A stretch of DNA of 64,000 bases from Asterella californica (taxonomy: Eukaryota > Streptophyta > Marchantiopsida > Marchantiales > Aytoniaceae). A program made the translations under genes and the position numbers. Shown in pieces: positions 41,901-53,354 of the stretch. The first letter of the stretch is position 1. Each line of letters opens with the position of its first letter. The notes below the pieces were generated by a model. The model ran no database searches. It had not been told where the DNA came from and saw nothing but the letters and a program-made list of their open reading frames with translations. The stretch is taken from positions 682,001-746,000 of the forward strand of contig JAYKYS010000023.1 of assembly GCA_036924285.1 (NCBI GenBank), in the 5' to 3' direction.

Positions 41901-42030
41901 ACGAGAAAGAGAGAACTGAATACTCCAAGCCAAAAACAAAGTCTGATAAATGAATAATGATGAGAGATCCAGGTGGGTCCTTTTGATATACAAAAAGAAA
42001 CAGTAAAGGGTCGAGGGGTGTCTACCTCTT
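35931..42030. other. AT-richer stretch with no supported gene
   Basis: I see only short frames without recognisable domains. Runs of A/T (36530-37220, 37960-38110) and a more GC-balanced patch (38630-39100) alternate. A small hairpin-like GGTTTCAACCCCTGCGGGG lies near 41116. No retroelement coding remnant was recognised, which sets this stretch apart from the rest of the window. Confidence 0.5.
41296..41385. repeat. Short direct repeat
   Basis: GATGTCAATCTTCAGAAC followed by GGGGGACTA-CCTA occurs at 41301 and again at 41344. ACATTATAGCGAT is repeated just upstream (41262 and 41288). Confidence 0.65.
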
Positions 42031-42039
42031 GTGCCCTTT

Positions 42040-42690
42040 CACAATATCCAGTTTAGAATAGTTACTGTTCACAGAGTATTCTGTCACTCCCACTCAATAA
42101 CTAGTCCTTAACAATCCAAGTTTTGGTAACAAATATTCTACTTTAGGAGTTGGTAAACTCTTAGTAAGAATATCAACTACCATGTCAGCCGTCGGACAAT
42201 GCTGAACGAACATTTTTTGAGAGTGACTTGATCTTTATGAAGTGGTACCGGATATCTATATGCTTTGTCTTATCATGAAATTTAGTCGTGTCAAGTAGGA
42301 CAATAGCACTTTGATTATCACAAAATAAGATCGTTGGCTGTTCATCCTTCAGTCCAATATTTGTAAGTAGTTGTTGTAGCCAAATCGCTTCTGAAGAACA
42401 CGTACTTAATGCTACGTACTCAGCTTCTGTACTTGACAACGCCACAGATTGCTGTCTCTTGGATGACCAACTGATCGCTCCTTGGGCAAAAATGAAACAA
42501 TTTCCAGAAGTGGTGATTCAACATCATCTCCCCATCGGCACCAGACTTGATAAACCCGAGAGATATGAGGAAACCATCGATTGTTAGATATCTTTCTCGT
42601 GAGGATTGTTTTAATCTGTATAGTGTGCGTAGTAATCTGCACACTTGTCCTTTTATCGAAGCAGTGACTCCTTCCGGAACATTCACCCCC
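42040..42690 (-). pseudogene. Copia remnant: RT piece joined to RNase H
   Basis: Minus-strand frames give VCRLLRTLYRLKQSSRERYL and IDGFLISLGFIKSGAD (copia RT). After an internal deletion come VALSSTEAEYVALSTCSSEA, ILFCDNQSAIVLLDTTKFHD and KTKHIDIRYHFIK (copia RNase H). Most of RT, including the YVDD motif, is missing, and three frames are needed to read it. Confidence 0.8.
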
Positions 42691-43045
42691 TCTACACTAG
42701 AACTCATTAAAAAAGAGACGTGGAATCTCTTCTTCTTTTTAATGCCCACGAAGTCAATAACTTTAGTCTCACCACTAATATCAAGTCAAAAAGGAGATAA
42801 GGGATATTTTCCACCTCTTTTCTATCTTTTAGACAAGATGACAAGATAGTAGTGCTCACTCTTTAAGAAATATTTGAATTTTGTTCAAAAATACAGTTAA
42901 GTTTAACCATAACTAACTTTAGCTAGTCATGACTAACTCATTACAGTATAGATTCGTATTTCTCATGGACTTTTGCCTCCTGAAGAAGTGTACATCAACA
43001 AACTGCATCCCTCTCTTCACTCTTCTGTAACATAGGTCTTACGTT
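42690..43045 (-). repeat. LTR of element H: K-type LTR with an inserted element-B fragment
   Basis: Bases 42690-42940 match 55265-55530 (K LTR). Bases ~42947-43027, read in reverse, match 35020-35098, a B pol fragment, ending ...ATACTGTAA. Then ACCTATGTTACA, the K LTR head, reappears. About 125 bases of K LTR next to its head are missing. Confidence 0.7.
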
Positions 43046-43450
43046 TTACCCCTGAACTAAATTTTCACTCCGTCCTCGTAGTGAAGAGAGAAATTTCGTC
43101 GATGAAACAACTTTAAGTTGTCATGATTTACTCGATAGAATCTCCTTCCTCTCACCTCTTGAAGGTCATATGTGAATTTGCTCCACACTTTATCTACAAC
43201 AAAAGGACCAAAGTATCTAGGAAAAACTTCTTCCTAGTCCTCTTGAATTAGATAGCATCGTACAACATCATCCAGTCTCCGACTTGAAAAGATTTTATCT
43301 CTCTCTTGCTCAATCGTTTGACGTAACTCTTCTTTTGATACGCTTGAGCTCGTTTCATCCGGATCATTGCTATCGCTCGGGTCTTTCGAACTCCATGAGT
43401 TGCTCCCTTCTTGATTTGACGATGTCTTCTCCTCTCGACCTCTTCAACTT

Positions 43451-44309
43451 TCATTGAATACTTTGAAAAGTATCCAATTTGAATTGGATCGGTAACTTGG
43501 ACTCCACTCTATAAATAAACTGAAATAGAGAATATCCAATAGAAGTCTTTGTTGTCGTTTGATATTTCCATAAGATGACATGTAGACTCTTATCCCAAGC
43601 ATGTTTTGTAGTCTCAACACCATCATCTTTGACGAGCATCATACAAATTGTAAGATTGGTCTTCTCCGCAAGATCAATAACATTTGATTTGTATGATGTC
43701 ATCACTACTGGCTTGATAGAAAAGTGTTGCAGCATAGCAATAGTCATGCTCCCTATAAACTCTTCTCCTCTATCTGAGACCAACTCTAACGGACATCCAA
43801 ATCTTGTGATGATCTTCTCTCATAAGAATCTACCCACTTCTGTTTCATTAGTCTCTCACAAAGGTCTAGCCTCTACCCACTTGGTACAATAGTCAAGGAC
43901 GACTACTATGTATCTATTCTCTCGAGGTGTCTTATTAAGAGGACCTACAAAGTCAATACCTCACTTCTCAAATGATCCTAACATTAGAATTGATCTTAAC
44001 AGAGGTGTTCTAGTAGACTTTAGAGCAAATGCTTGACGTACGTCACAAGTTTTTGTAATAGTCTAAACACTCCTTGAAAATACCTCCCCAATGATAGCTC
44101 GCATCCAAAATCTTGAAGGTTGTTATCTTACCAACAAAGTGACCTCCGCAAATAGTGACGTCATGAAACTCATGCATTAGCTTGAAAGCTTCCTTCTGAC
44201 CAACTGCTCTCCTTAGAAATCCATCTGCTCCTTGATGAAACAGAAGTCTCTCCACCATGGTGTAAGATTTGCATCTCTTGACCAACGCATTACGTTCTCG
44301 AGTATGCAT
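43451..44309 (-). pseudogene. Element H integrase
   Basis: The zinc domain is read at 44043-44309 (LMHEFHDVTICGGHFVGKIT, then FKECLDYYKNL). The core is at 43451-43783: VSDRGEEFIGS has the second Asp and DLAEKTNLTICMM the Glu. In the usual SYHPQTDGQTER the middle is altered (SYKSNVIDLAEK). Stops and frame changes separate the pieces. Confidence 0.75.
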
Positions 44310-44342
44310 ACCTTTTGGAAAAGAGCCATCTATAAGAAAACT

Positions 44343-44891
44343 CTAAATTTCTTTGTACTTGTCAAGTACTTCCTCAATGCTTGTGATGGCTTGCTCGTCT
44401 GGAAACGAATCATCAAACGGTTCTTCTCTCTCATCATCATAAGCCCTCGACAAGAGATCAGCATTTGCATGCTTCTTCTTTGATCTATCTTTGATCACAT
44501 AATCATATTTTGTTAGAAAGATCTTCCAACGATCAATATGACTTTCGGCATTAGGCTTATTAAAGATATACTTTAAAGTCTTGTGATCTATGACTATGAA
44601 AAATTTCTCTCTTAGCAAGTAATCTCAAAATTTCTTCAATCCAAAAATCATAGCTAATCCTTCTCGTTCGATCATAGAATAACTCTTCTCCATGAGAACC
44701 ATCTGCCTACTGACATAAGCTATAAGATGATCATGCCCATCTCCATCTAGCTGACTTAAAGTACATCTGATTGCTACATTTGAGGCATCCGTATACAAAA
44801 TAAATGCTTTACTCCACTCAGGTTTAGCAAGTATAGGAGTTGTCATCAATGTCTTTTTCAGCTCCTGAAATGCCTCTTTTGTTTTGATCAT
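44343..44891 (-). pseudogene. Element H RNase H
   Basis: FQELKKTLMTTPILAKPEWS, FILYTDASNVAIRCTLSQ, KSYSMIEREGLAMIFGLKKF, then FIVIDHKTLKYIFNKPNA and HANADLLSRAYDDE. This is the standard Ty3 RNase H order, with one frame break near 44620. Confidence 0.8.
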
Positions 44892-44897
44892 CCACTA

Positions 44898-45210
44898 TCA
44901 AGTCAAAATCAACTCTTTTTTCATATACATCGTCAAAACTATTGCTTTGTTCGAGAAGAAAAAGACAAACTTACGATAATATCCAACCATGTCGAGAAAC
45001 TGCCTCAACTTTGTCCAGTTGATCAAAAATAAAAGATCCACAATCTTCTTCACCTTCTTAGGAACTACCGCAATCTCATTCTTGGAAATGATGTGTCTCA
45101 ATAGTAGACCTTCTTCGCAGTCAAAGATGCACTTTTGTGGATTTAGAGAAGCGTTGGCTTGCTCCAACCGCTGCAAAACTTTGATCACATGATCAAAGTG
45201 GTCCTCCTTT
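44898..45210 (-). pseudogene. Element H: end of reverse transcriptase
   Basis: KVLQRLEQANASLNPQKCIF, LLLRHIISKNEIAVVPKKVK and LRQFLDMVGYYRKFV mark the RT thumb/connection. The catalytic palm is missing. Confidence 0.75.
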
Positions 45211-45289
45211 CTTCAGTACACGTAAAAATCATGAATAAAATCACGGACAGACTTCTCTATGCATGGTTCAAACACTTATTGTATGACAC

Positions 45290-45352
45290 TATTAAATTAT
45301 TATTAAATTATATACTATATATATATTATATATTATATATTATATTAACAAT
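45290..45352. repeat. AT-rich simple repeat
   Basis: ATTATATA-type tandem sequence at the 5' edge of element H. Confidence 0.7.
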
Positions 45353-46832
45353 AAAGAATTTCAAAATATGACAACGGATAGTTTTCTAACATTTTGCTTT
45401 GTTGTCATCGATTCGGTACATGTATTGATATTTTGAACTTGCTCAATATATTCGTATGCTTATGACAATAAATTGTTATTTTTCTAAATGGGAGCTAAAT
45501 ATGATTCATTTTTCCATAATTGAGGATACTTTAGGTATTGAATTCTATTATGAGTTAAAGTTATTGTCATCTTTCAGAAATTGAAATATTGAAATACTAA
45601 TTACGACTAAATATTGATCCTTTAAAAAATTCAATATCCTAAAGTGTTATCTCATATTCCTTGCATCGGAATAATGAACATGATGATACACTTGCATGTG
45701 CATGTAAGAAATGAACAGTAATAATCGTTCGTGTCCCCGTAACCCTTGATTTTATAATATGACGATCAGAATATCGCTAACGCGTCAAACTCTTCGGAAA
45801 TATCTAGCACCATCTCTGGAGGTTTACTTTGCATGTTTGTATAGTATGTAAGTTATTACTGTATCGGACTTTGGGTAGCATTTATTTCACTGTACTGTAT
45901 CGGCTGGTAAGCTGAGATCCTGGACAGGACAGGGAAGACAGCCGTCGTGGAAAGAAGTGGAGAATCTCCATTGTACCTCAGAAATCTCATCTTGTCCTTC
46001 ATGTGTACCCGACGAGTCAGCTCCACTCGACTCTGGACGCCAATCTCATATCATGCATAAGCCGCCGATCCCAGTCCCTGGTAGCATTTCCCTTGTAGGC
46101 CCACCTCGGCCAATCAATCGGCGATGGACTGGAAAAGAAGCGCTTGAGTGGGAAGATTACGGCCTCACGTGAAATGAGAAGGCAGTCGTCCGTCGACAAC
46201 TCAGCTCTGAAAGGCCTTATATTGTATGAAAAGGATTCCTTCCGACGAGTGAGAGTGGGAGTAGAAGGGCATACGCATTTACCAACGACAACGTTGTGAC
46301 ATCCACAATATAGAATCTCGTGATAGGAAACAGAAAGGAACGTACCTCCAGTCACTTCCTCTCGCGCGCCGACCATCTTCCAACGGAACCGGACAATGCC
46401 AAAGAAAGAAAAAGAAGCGCCAAGGTGGTGGTACTGCTGTTGGTCATCACATCTTTTTCGGGTCACCTGTTCAGGGATTATTATGATGTTTCATTCTACA
46501 TTTGCTGTTAGTCTAATTCAGCGCGCAGGAAAAGTCACTGGGATTCCCAAGTTGTACGGAAGTATGACCAGAATTTCCAGGATACAGTATGCTTTGCTTA
46601 CAGGAAAAAGAAAAAGAAAATCGAGGCAAGAGAGAGCAAGTATGTGTAAATTAATTGTTTACTGAATAAAAATATAAGAAATCCATAGACCAGATATTTA
46701 TATTTCACTACACAGGCAGGCAAGGCTTGCCAAAGAGCACGAGCGCAAATATCTTGAAGTAGTTGTTATACACAAGTTCATACTTAGACAGCTTAATTCT
46801 AACACTTTCACGCAGAGACTAGTTGTTGTAGA
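45353..46832. other. No supported gene
   Basis: Short frames only (e.g. 46017-46466 minus) with no recognised domain. AT-rich to 45900, then more balanced. Confidence 0.45.
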
Positions 46833-47260
46833 TTAAATATTTAATCCTAGTCTTGATAAGAGGTAGTCCAACTTTGGAGCCAGTAGATCTTTAGTTAAGA
46901 CATCAGTTATCATCTCTTGAGTAGGGCAGTATTTCACTTCAGTTGTCTTGGATATAACTTGGTCCTTGATGAAGTCATACGGAATATCTATATGTTTCAT
47001 CTTGTCATGAAACTTGGACGTTTCTACGAGTGCTATTACACTCTGGTTATCACAGTACAAAGTGATATCTTCCTTTCTCAACATCCTATATCAGCTAAGA
47101 GTTAGCAAAGCCATATTGCTTCTGAGGAACATGTGCTGAGTGTCATATACTCAGCTTAAGTACTCTGCAGCGCGATAAATTTCTATCTCTTCGATGACTA
47201 ACTGATTGCTCTTTGAGAGTAGATGAAACAATTTCAGAAGTTGAACCTCGTGATTCGATG
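46833..47260 (-). pseudogene. Second copia remnant: RNase H end
   Basis: Reads ITLYCDNQSVIALVETSKFH, DKMKHIDIPYDFIKDQVISK and CPTQEMITDVLTKDLLAPKL, the C-terminal copia RNase H with the usual ADxLTK motif as TDVLTK. Upstream (to 47260) weaker traces of the SSTEAEYxAL segment are frame-broken. It resembles, but is not identical to, the remnant at 42040. Confidence 0.78.
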
Positions 47261-49590
47261 TAACATCTCTAGTCAGCATCAATGTAACTGAGTAGAGAGA
47301 TTGGTTGAGGTGAGTGTTTGTATTCTAAATATTTGTCTAAAATACCCTTGATATAACAAAATATGCGCTTTATGACATATGATGTGTTTTAGTCCTAGGT
47401 TAGTCATATATTGATATAATACACTAGTGCTACAAGCTAGATCAGGACTAGTGCAAACGGCAGTCTAGCTAATCGAACCTGTTGTGCTTTGGTATGGATA
47501 AGAAGCACATTGTGTCTTCTCTTCATAAGAAGTAAGACAATCTTCAGTTGAGAACTTTTCTCCTGTGGTCAACGATGTACTAACAGGTTGACAGTTCTGT
47601 AGGTCAAACTAGAACAACTTTTTTCGTGTTTCCCGGGGTCTGGTTCATCTTCCTCTATATGGAGACAATCCGTACAATCCCCAAGATCTTCTTCTTCTAC
47701 CGTGATGTACTGTACTACTGCTAGCTCGAGTTTAGAAGCGGATGCGGACTTGTTACCTAAAGAGGTGCTTAAGCGCGCACACGATGGAGTGAGACGACCA
47801 ACGCACCTCATCGTTCAATTGTAAAATTCTCACAGTGAGTGATAAGTCGATCACCTGTTCTCGTTAAACTCAGTGCGATTTTAATAGTAAGTTGCACTGA
47901 TTATGAATTCTCACAGTGAGTGGTAAGTCGACCTGTTCTCGTTGATCTTCTCTTGATCGATCACAGTCAGAAAGTCCGCCCTCCTCAAGGAAGACTCTTG
48001 TCATGACAACGTACAAATGATGATCTACTGAGATGGATATTTATAGTAGTGTCTCTGATGTCACTCATCGACGTTGTAATGCTGCATTATGTGCCGGTTT
48101 TAGGATTTTCCCAGTTAGACTTTGTGTATAGAGAGGGACGGTTGGCTGCAGTATCCCAGAACCATTTCTTTGATTTTCAGACCTGAAAACATCGTGAGGT
48201 TGGGTGGATAGAGACAACATTGGATCGATGGGCTAGGCTGAAGGATGAGATACAGAGTGAGGTAATGACAAGGCATTTTCCTGACTTGAATGAGACTCTC
48301 GTAGGAGGTAAGAACTAAACACGTTTTCTTTGTGATCTTTTGTTTGTTTTTCTTTGTGTAGAGTTGTATTTATGTTTGCATTAGTGATTATCTATATCTA
48401 TTTGTATATTTAAGATCATTTGTATTTATTGACCAGCTTTTTTCAAATGTCAGATAATTTGTCGTGTACGTTGATCTTAGATATGATTCGACGAGGAATG
48501 GTTACAATAACAACAATAGGTAGACTTACCACTCACTGTAAGAATTTTAAATCATTGTGCGACTCATTGTTAAAATCGCATTGACTTTAACATGCGCACT
48601 GTGGGACTCAATGCGACCGAAGTTGGAAGTCGCACTAAGGTAAGATGTGTTTTGACATTCCTTCCTGTGGATATCAAGGTCGATCGGTCGTTAGCCGAGG
48701 ACTTCCTCTTTCCTTCTTCACGAGAGAGACGCCTATCTACCTGCTACGCTTCAGGACGTGTATAGGACCTGGACCCATAAACTCAGTTGCTGTAAGCACT
48801 TCCAAGAGGGATACATGAGCTTCAAACACGACTCTAGGAATCAGTCAGCCGTGTGTTCAGCCCAGAGCGAACTGTTCTTTCGCCTTTTACTAAAGAATAC
48901 CGTGTGCGGGACACAGTCAGCGGCTCATCACAATCTTTGGAATGCGTCTTCATTGAGGAATCACCAATACAAATAACGTGGGATGAAGTTTCTGTTTTCA
49001 GCTTGTAGCTTCGGGAGTCGGATACTGCAAAATGGGAGGAGACGAGAGTGCGGAGATATGTTGGCGATCTTCAGCAAGAGCCTTGGCTTTTGTTTTCGAA
49101 CATCCTCAAATCGGAGAACATCTCCATGGACCAGCTCCCATGTAGGCCTCAGCTGCTCCTCATATTTACGCTGAGAAAGACGTAGTAGTTAGTCCTGCTT
49201 GTGCTCACGAGAAATGAAGATACTATAGCAGAAGGCGCACTCGGTGTAACTGAACATTCACTCCCGTAGAAGAGGAGGAGGAGTAATTTGCTCCTCCCGA
49301 GTCCTACGGTAGTGTTTCCCGGGGTTCCTGGTGTTACCGAACGGTACGTCGAAGCTGCAGCTGAACTCCCGTCAGCTTGTTTTCATGCAACCACGAGCAA
49401 CATAACGGTGTTCCAAATTGGGTGCCGTTCCAAATTGGGTGCCGAAAGTAGAACTTTCACGAGCTTAAATCGTAAGTTAGACCAGTTATCACCACAACTT
49501 GCGTGGACGCCTCTATTATTGCACTTCTACCTCTGCTAGAACTTGGTGTCTTCAGGGCATTCCGAGTTCCAAAGGCCGTCATTTTCCGGA
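47261..49590. other. Repeat scraps, no supported gene
   Basis: CTCACAGTGAGTG-TAAGTCGA occurs at about 47830 and 47906, and inverted near 48530. Bases 47960-48006 resemble the last 45 bases of LTR B (GATCRATCACAGTCAG, GTCCGCCCTC, GACAACGTA). GTTCCAAATTGGGTGCC is doubled at 49407-49442. No protein family was recognised. Confidence 0.45.
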
Positions 49591-49815
49591 ATAACTGATC
49601 GAATTACATTCAAACCCAAAACGCCCTTGAATCCCTCGGTGGTTTGAGAATGTTTCTAGCGTGAAATAACTGATCGAATTACATTCAAACCCTAAACGCC
49701 CTTGAATCCCTCGGTGGTTTGAGAATGTTTCTAGCGTGGAACAACTGATCGAATTACATTCAAACCCTAAACGCCCTTGAATCCCTCCGTGGTTTGAGAA
49801 TGTTTCTAGCGTTCC
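49591..49815 (-). repeat. Three 75-bp tandem units, open in frame
   Basis: Units start at 49591, 49666 and 49741 (ATAACTGATCGAATTACATT). The period is exactly 75, a multiple of three. The minus strand is open through all units (49579-49830) and encodes a repeated 25-residue unit around TLETFSNHRGIQGR-GFECN. Substitutions between units are few, so the array is recent. Whether it is translated is unknown. Confidence 0.85.
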
Positions 49816-49849
49816 ACACGGGAAAGCCAAGAGGGTGCAAAGGCTAAGC

Positions 49850-50580
49850 TAAACGTCGGGTACTTCTTATGTCCTACTCCCCAAGAGGCGGAGGAACTCA
49901 GATCAGCCTTTAATTCACCCATCGATGACCCCGGCATTCGTGCCACCTACGAAGAATTGTTAGAACTGCAAAGCAGCGGATGTACTGCTAAGAGTCTTCA
50001 CGATCTGGACAGAAGCACCACACTCTGTATCACGAGGAGGATTTACACATGGTGGCACGAGGTCTAACGAGACATAGTGTACTGATCTATGGTTTCCAAC
50101 CATTCATCGTTACAAGCACTGCAATTCTGCCGCAGAGGAGTACTGGCATTGGTTACACTTGCACAGACCGGCGATCTTGGTCTTTATCACTTGCACCATG
50201 GAGCTCAAAGAATCATAGCAACGAAGCATAGTCCTCTGCCTCTTGTCAGATACTCCTTCCCGATGGGCGTGGTAAGTACACACGGGCCATGAAGAGAAAA
50301 TTGGCTTTTCACCTACGCTACCTGCAGTCTTGGTATCATAGGGGAAGGGTCTTGATATCATATTACAGTCGACCGTGGGACATTCCCTTTGCAGACACTT
50401 AGAACCGGGCACGTTCTAAGCGAGTGATGCGAACGCCCCTTCATCAATTAGAAGGAGCTAACGTTCGACGAGGTTTGCAAAGTGTCAGCGACACGTCGAG
50501 TACCTCGTATGTCTTACTACCGAACGGGCGGAGGAACTCAGATTCGCCTTACATTCACCATCGATGACCCCGGCACAGCG
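49850..50580. repeat. Direct repeat pair around GGCGGAGGAACTCAGAT
   Basis: The stretch ACGTCG-GTACTTC-TATGTC, GGCGGAGGAACTCAGAT and CATCGATGACCCCGGCA occurs at 49854-49935 and at 50492-50575. An open frame over the second copy (50482-50874) has no recognised domain. Confidence 0.6.
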
Positions 50581-50980
50581 GCGGACCTCATATTAGGAGT
50601 CCAGGCCGCTGCGCTCGCCAGGAAATTGATTCTATCTCTCTGTCTGGGAGAGACACGAACCTTCCCAACTCAAGGGTGCAAAGTAATGTTATTATCTCGC
50701 TATCATCCTCGTCCTCCAGTATTCTCATGTTCTCAACTCTCACAACAACTTCAAGGAGCTAATGAAGGATTGAGAAAACAAGAATCACAAAACGTGCAGG
50801 CTACTTCCACCCGCTTTTCTTGTCTCAAGAAAAGTTGCCGGAACCAACCACTGCAGAATCCTCGAGCCTTCTAAGTCTCACGATCATCTATTCGAACTCC
50901 GATCACCCGAGACCACGAAAGCCAAATCACGCGCGGGTTATGAATGATTCCGCCGAACTCCATAGCCTCGCATCAGACTT

Positions 50981-51204
50981 AAACTGAAATGAGTACGCAA
51001 TTTCTCGACATCCTTGGCTTTATAGTTCAACGTTCTGTACATTACACAGTGGCGGTGGCTCACGGAACCCTACCGTGATCTCACGGATTAGCAAACTGAA
51101 ATGTGTACGCAATTTCTCGACATCCTTGGCTATATAGTTCAACGTTATGTACATTACACAGTTGCGGTGGCTCACGGAACCCTACCGTGATCTCACGGAT
51201 TAGC
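50981..51204. repeat. Two 112-bp tandem units
   Basis: AAACTGAAATGAGTACGC at 50981 and AAACTGAAATGTGTACGC at 51093 begin units that end CTCACGGATTAGC. Only a few positions differ. Confidence 0.88.
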
Positions 51205-51920
51205 AAGCTTATGCATCCGCGTGTCAGATAAATTAGGGTTGCAAGATCTAGACAACAATATTCTCCTATAGAAACACATAAGACCTTATAGCGTTATGTA
51301 GTGTACATACACATGCTACACATAACACATAGACGATGCCATACACGTACACAAGTGTATCACAATAGTGATAAACGGTATATATTCATGTCAACGAGCA
51401 CTAAACAATCACTAAAGTCGAGTCAAATCCACTCTATGTTTGCATAGATTCCGGACTGCACTCACAAAAACTATCTACCATAGCTAAGAGCTTGAAGGCT
51501 CAACTTGAAGAACTAAGGTCTCCAAACTCTACTCGCGAAATATATCCTTAGTGGATCATCTCAAGAACTCGCATTAACGGCATTTACAGTCCTATCGAGA
51601 TTAGTCATTCCACGCTCAACCAACCTAGCCAAGGTACCAAACTGATGTGACAACTGTCGTGCGCATACACATCGCTACACGACATAAATCGCTGTCAAAG
51701 GTATACCATACATACACATAGCACATGAACAATATCATACACATACACAAGTGTATCTCAATCGCCCCCTAACTAACGGTTAGATCCTTAACTCCATATT
51801 CAACTACGTGATATACACTTTCATGGGTGCAAGGATCAAGAGACCAGGTGCTACATCATCTCATCATTAGTCGTCTGTTTGCAATCCATACCACGCAAAG
51901 ATCTAATCGGTTATCCCTGC

Positions 51921-52063
51921 TATATATATTGAGGACAAATCCATCGTCCAGTAGAGATGACACTGAGAGGTGGAGTCAAACATGACATGTGCCAACTTCT
52001 CGAACAACCATCACACACCAACATACGGACTGTTCCACCAGCAGACCCACACAACATACACCT
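51921..52063 (-). pseudogene. PHD finger of the E family, best-preserved copy
   Basis: The minus strand reads RCMLCGSAGG, RMLVCDGCSRSWHMSCL, TPPLSVISTGRWICP, then a stop. This is C-x2-C, C-x2-C, H-x2-C and a final W-x-C-P; the eighth ligand, normally a Cys two residues on, is lost (CPQY). Upstream coding (52080-52260) has its own stops and deletions. Confidence 0.75.
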
Positions 52064-52268
52064 CAAACTCGCACGTACAACTGCTAAGCTTGGATCAACG
52101 ATCTAATCAACATGACGTACAATTACGCACATGGTCCTTCCACACAACAATATCACGGTCCTCTAACATGAGTACTCCAAAAGATAACACCTCACGCACT
52201 CGTAAAATAGTGCGCTCTGCGGTCATATCCAACGTAGTCGATGCAGTCTACTGTAGATAGATAAATCG

Positions 52269-52532
52269 TCAGGATGAAGCCTGCAAAATCGATGACCGAT
52301 AACCTCTTCCTCGAATAGTCGCATATTGCAACGTGTCTCTATGCTGAGCAATTACTAGGTTCTCAAAAATCATAGACATAACTCTCTGAAATATCTCTAC
52401 TCGTTGAGGACAAGCGTTCACCCGCATATCCGGATCATCAAGGTTCAGCACCTCAGTAGAATCATGACGAATGATCGAAGGTAGATCTGGATCTCAATCA
52501 TACAATAGAAAATACGTGAGAAGTTTTGTGCA
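52269..52532 (-). pseudogene. E-family integrase C-terminal region
   Basis: LNLDDPDMRVNACPQRVEIF, AQHRDTLQYATIRGRGYRSS, and upstream the LLYG-like segment. Matches 17000-17240 of element E. Confidence 0.72.
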
Positions 52533-52620
52533 TCTATTGCCTTGTTGCGTCAGCGGAAGCTCCTGCTCAATAGGTCACGAAATTTACAAACCACATCACA
52601 AGTTAGCGTCCATGCACCAC
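52533..52620 (+). repeat. Tail fragment of an LTR of type J
   Basis: TTGCCTTGTTGCGTCAGCGG to GTCCATGCACCAC matches the last ~90 bases of the LTR at 60049-60811. It directly precedes the head of another J LTR. Confidence 0.78.
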
Positions 52621-52930
52621 TGTCGCGACCCTCAGTCTCAAGATCAGACGCAGACGTGAACAAGAGAACCCTATTGGACTTGTGTTAAGTTGAGAACGCT
52701 GCGAGTAGGACTGAACAGCTTGATCGGGAAGTCAGGATCGGATGAACCCTAAGTGGTTCTCTGAACCAAGGTTGGAACATTAGGTTAAGACCTAAAGGTT
52801 CATCCCAAGACGATCCTAGACGAACGCTGACCTAAGGAAGCGAGTCTAGGAACGGACCAAAACAAAGATCTAAGACGTGGATCTGAGACGTGGGTCCAAG
52901 ATCTAGAAGATGAATCGCCGGTGGTGATGA
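52621..52930 (+). repeat. 5' LTR of element I, truncated (type J)
   Basis: TGTCGCGACCCTCAGTCTC onward matches 60049-60330 with numerous substitutions. It is cut near 52930, where minus-strand gag of element K starts. Confidence 0.82.
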
Positions 52931-53230
52931 TGGACCCACTCGAAGACTTAAATCAGTAAACTCCTGCTTCTCTTTAGCTTTCTCGGTTCTGATTCTAGTT
53001 GGACAGTTCACTATCTTATGTCCCAACCCTCTACAGAAATAACACCACAAGTCGGTTTCTACTCTTCGCCTCGGAGATTCTACTTGAGATTTTGTACTAG
53101 TGTTCTCAAACTCAACGATAATCTCTTTCGAGCTCTCTCCGACACTTACTATGACATCTAAATCTTGAGGAAGGTTTCTAAGTCTAACTTTCCAATCTTT
53201 TGAACTTCCACTCATGTTGCGCCTTCTCAA
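52832..53230 (-). pseudogene. Element K gag, zinc-knuckle part
   Basis: MRRRNMSGSSKDWKVRLRNL, then CYFCRGLGHKIVNC, a C-x2-C-x4-H-x4-C knuckle, within a basic region (RIRTEKAKEKQ). The last ~30 residues (from about GPTSQIHVLDL) are read from antisense LTR J, not from gag, because K is truncated near 52930. Confidence 0.75.
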
Positions 53231-53354
53231 CCATTAAGTGGACAAAATATCGTTGAGGAAAATAACTCTACATCACTTTCTTAACTCTTTTCGAGCTTTA
53301 TATTGAAAATCGTGTATTATACATGCTATACACGAAATAAAATCCAATCTAAAA

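Larger units (their letters stand above)
43046..45250 (-). mobile_element. Element H: decayed Ty3-type pol
   Basis: A minus-strand Ty3 pol from the RT end to the integrase C-terminus, without gag, protease or most of RT. Frames are broken into at least six pieces. The C-terminal piece (43248-43454) reads QVGDWMMLYDAI. The 5' end stops at an AT-rich boundary near 45250. Confidence 0.8.
51290..52532 (-). mobile_element. E-family fragment: integrase end, PHD finger and LTR
   Basis: The minus strand runs from integrase (52532) through the PHD finger into LTR-like sequence (51780-51290), matching element E 17005-17516 and then 32530-33290 in order. It is the copy that shows what the interrupted E looked like. 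The right end stops at LTR J sequence. Confidence 0.8.

Noticed and set aside
49591..49815. The 75-bp repeats as a CRISPR array
   Set aside because: The units are head-to-tail without unique spacers, and the setting is a eukaryotic retroelement-rich region.
50482..50874. 130-codon ORF beginning with MSATRRVPRMSYYRTGGG as a gene
   Set aside because: It overlaps a direct repeat (49854 and 50492) whose other copy is frame-broken, and no domain is recognised.
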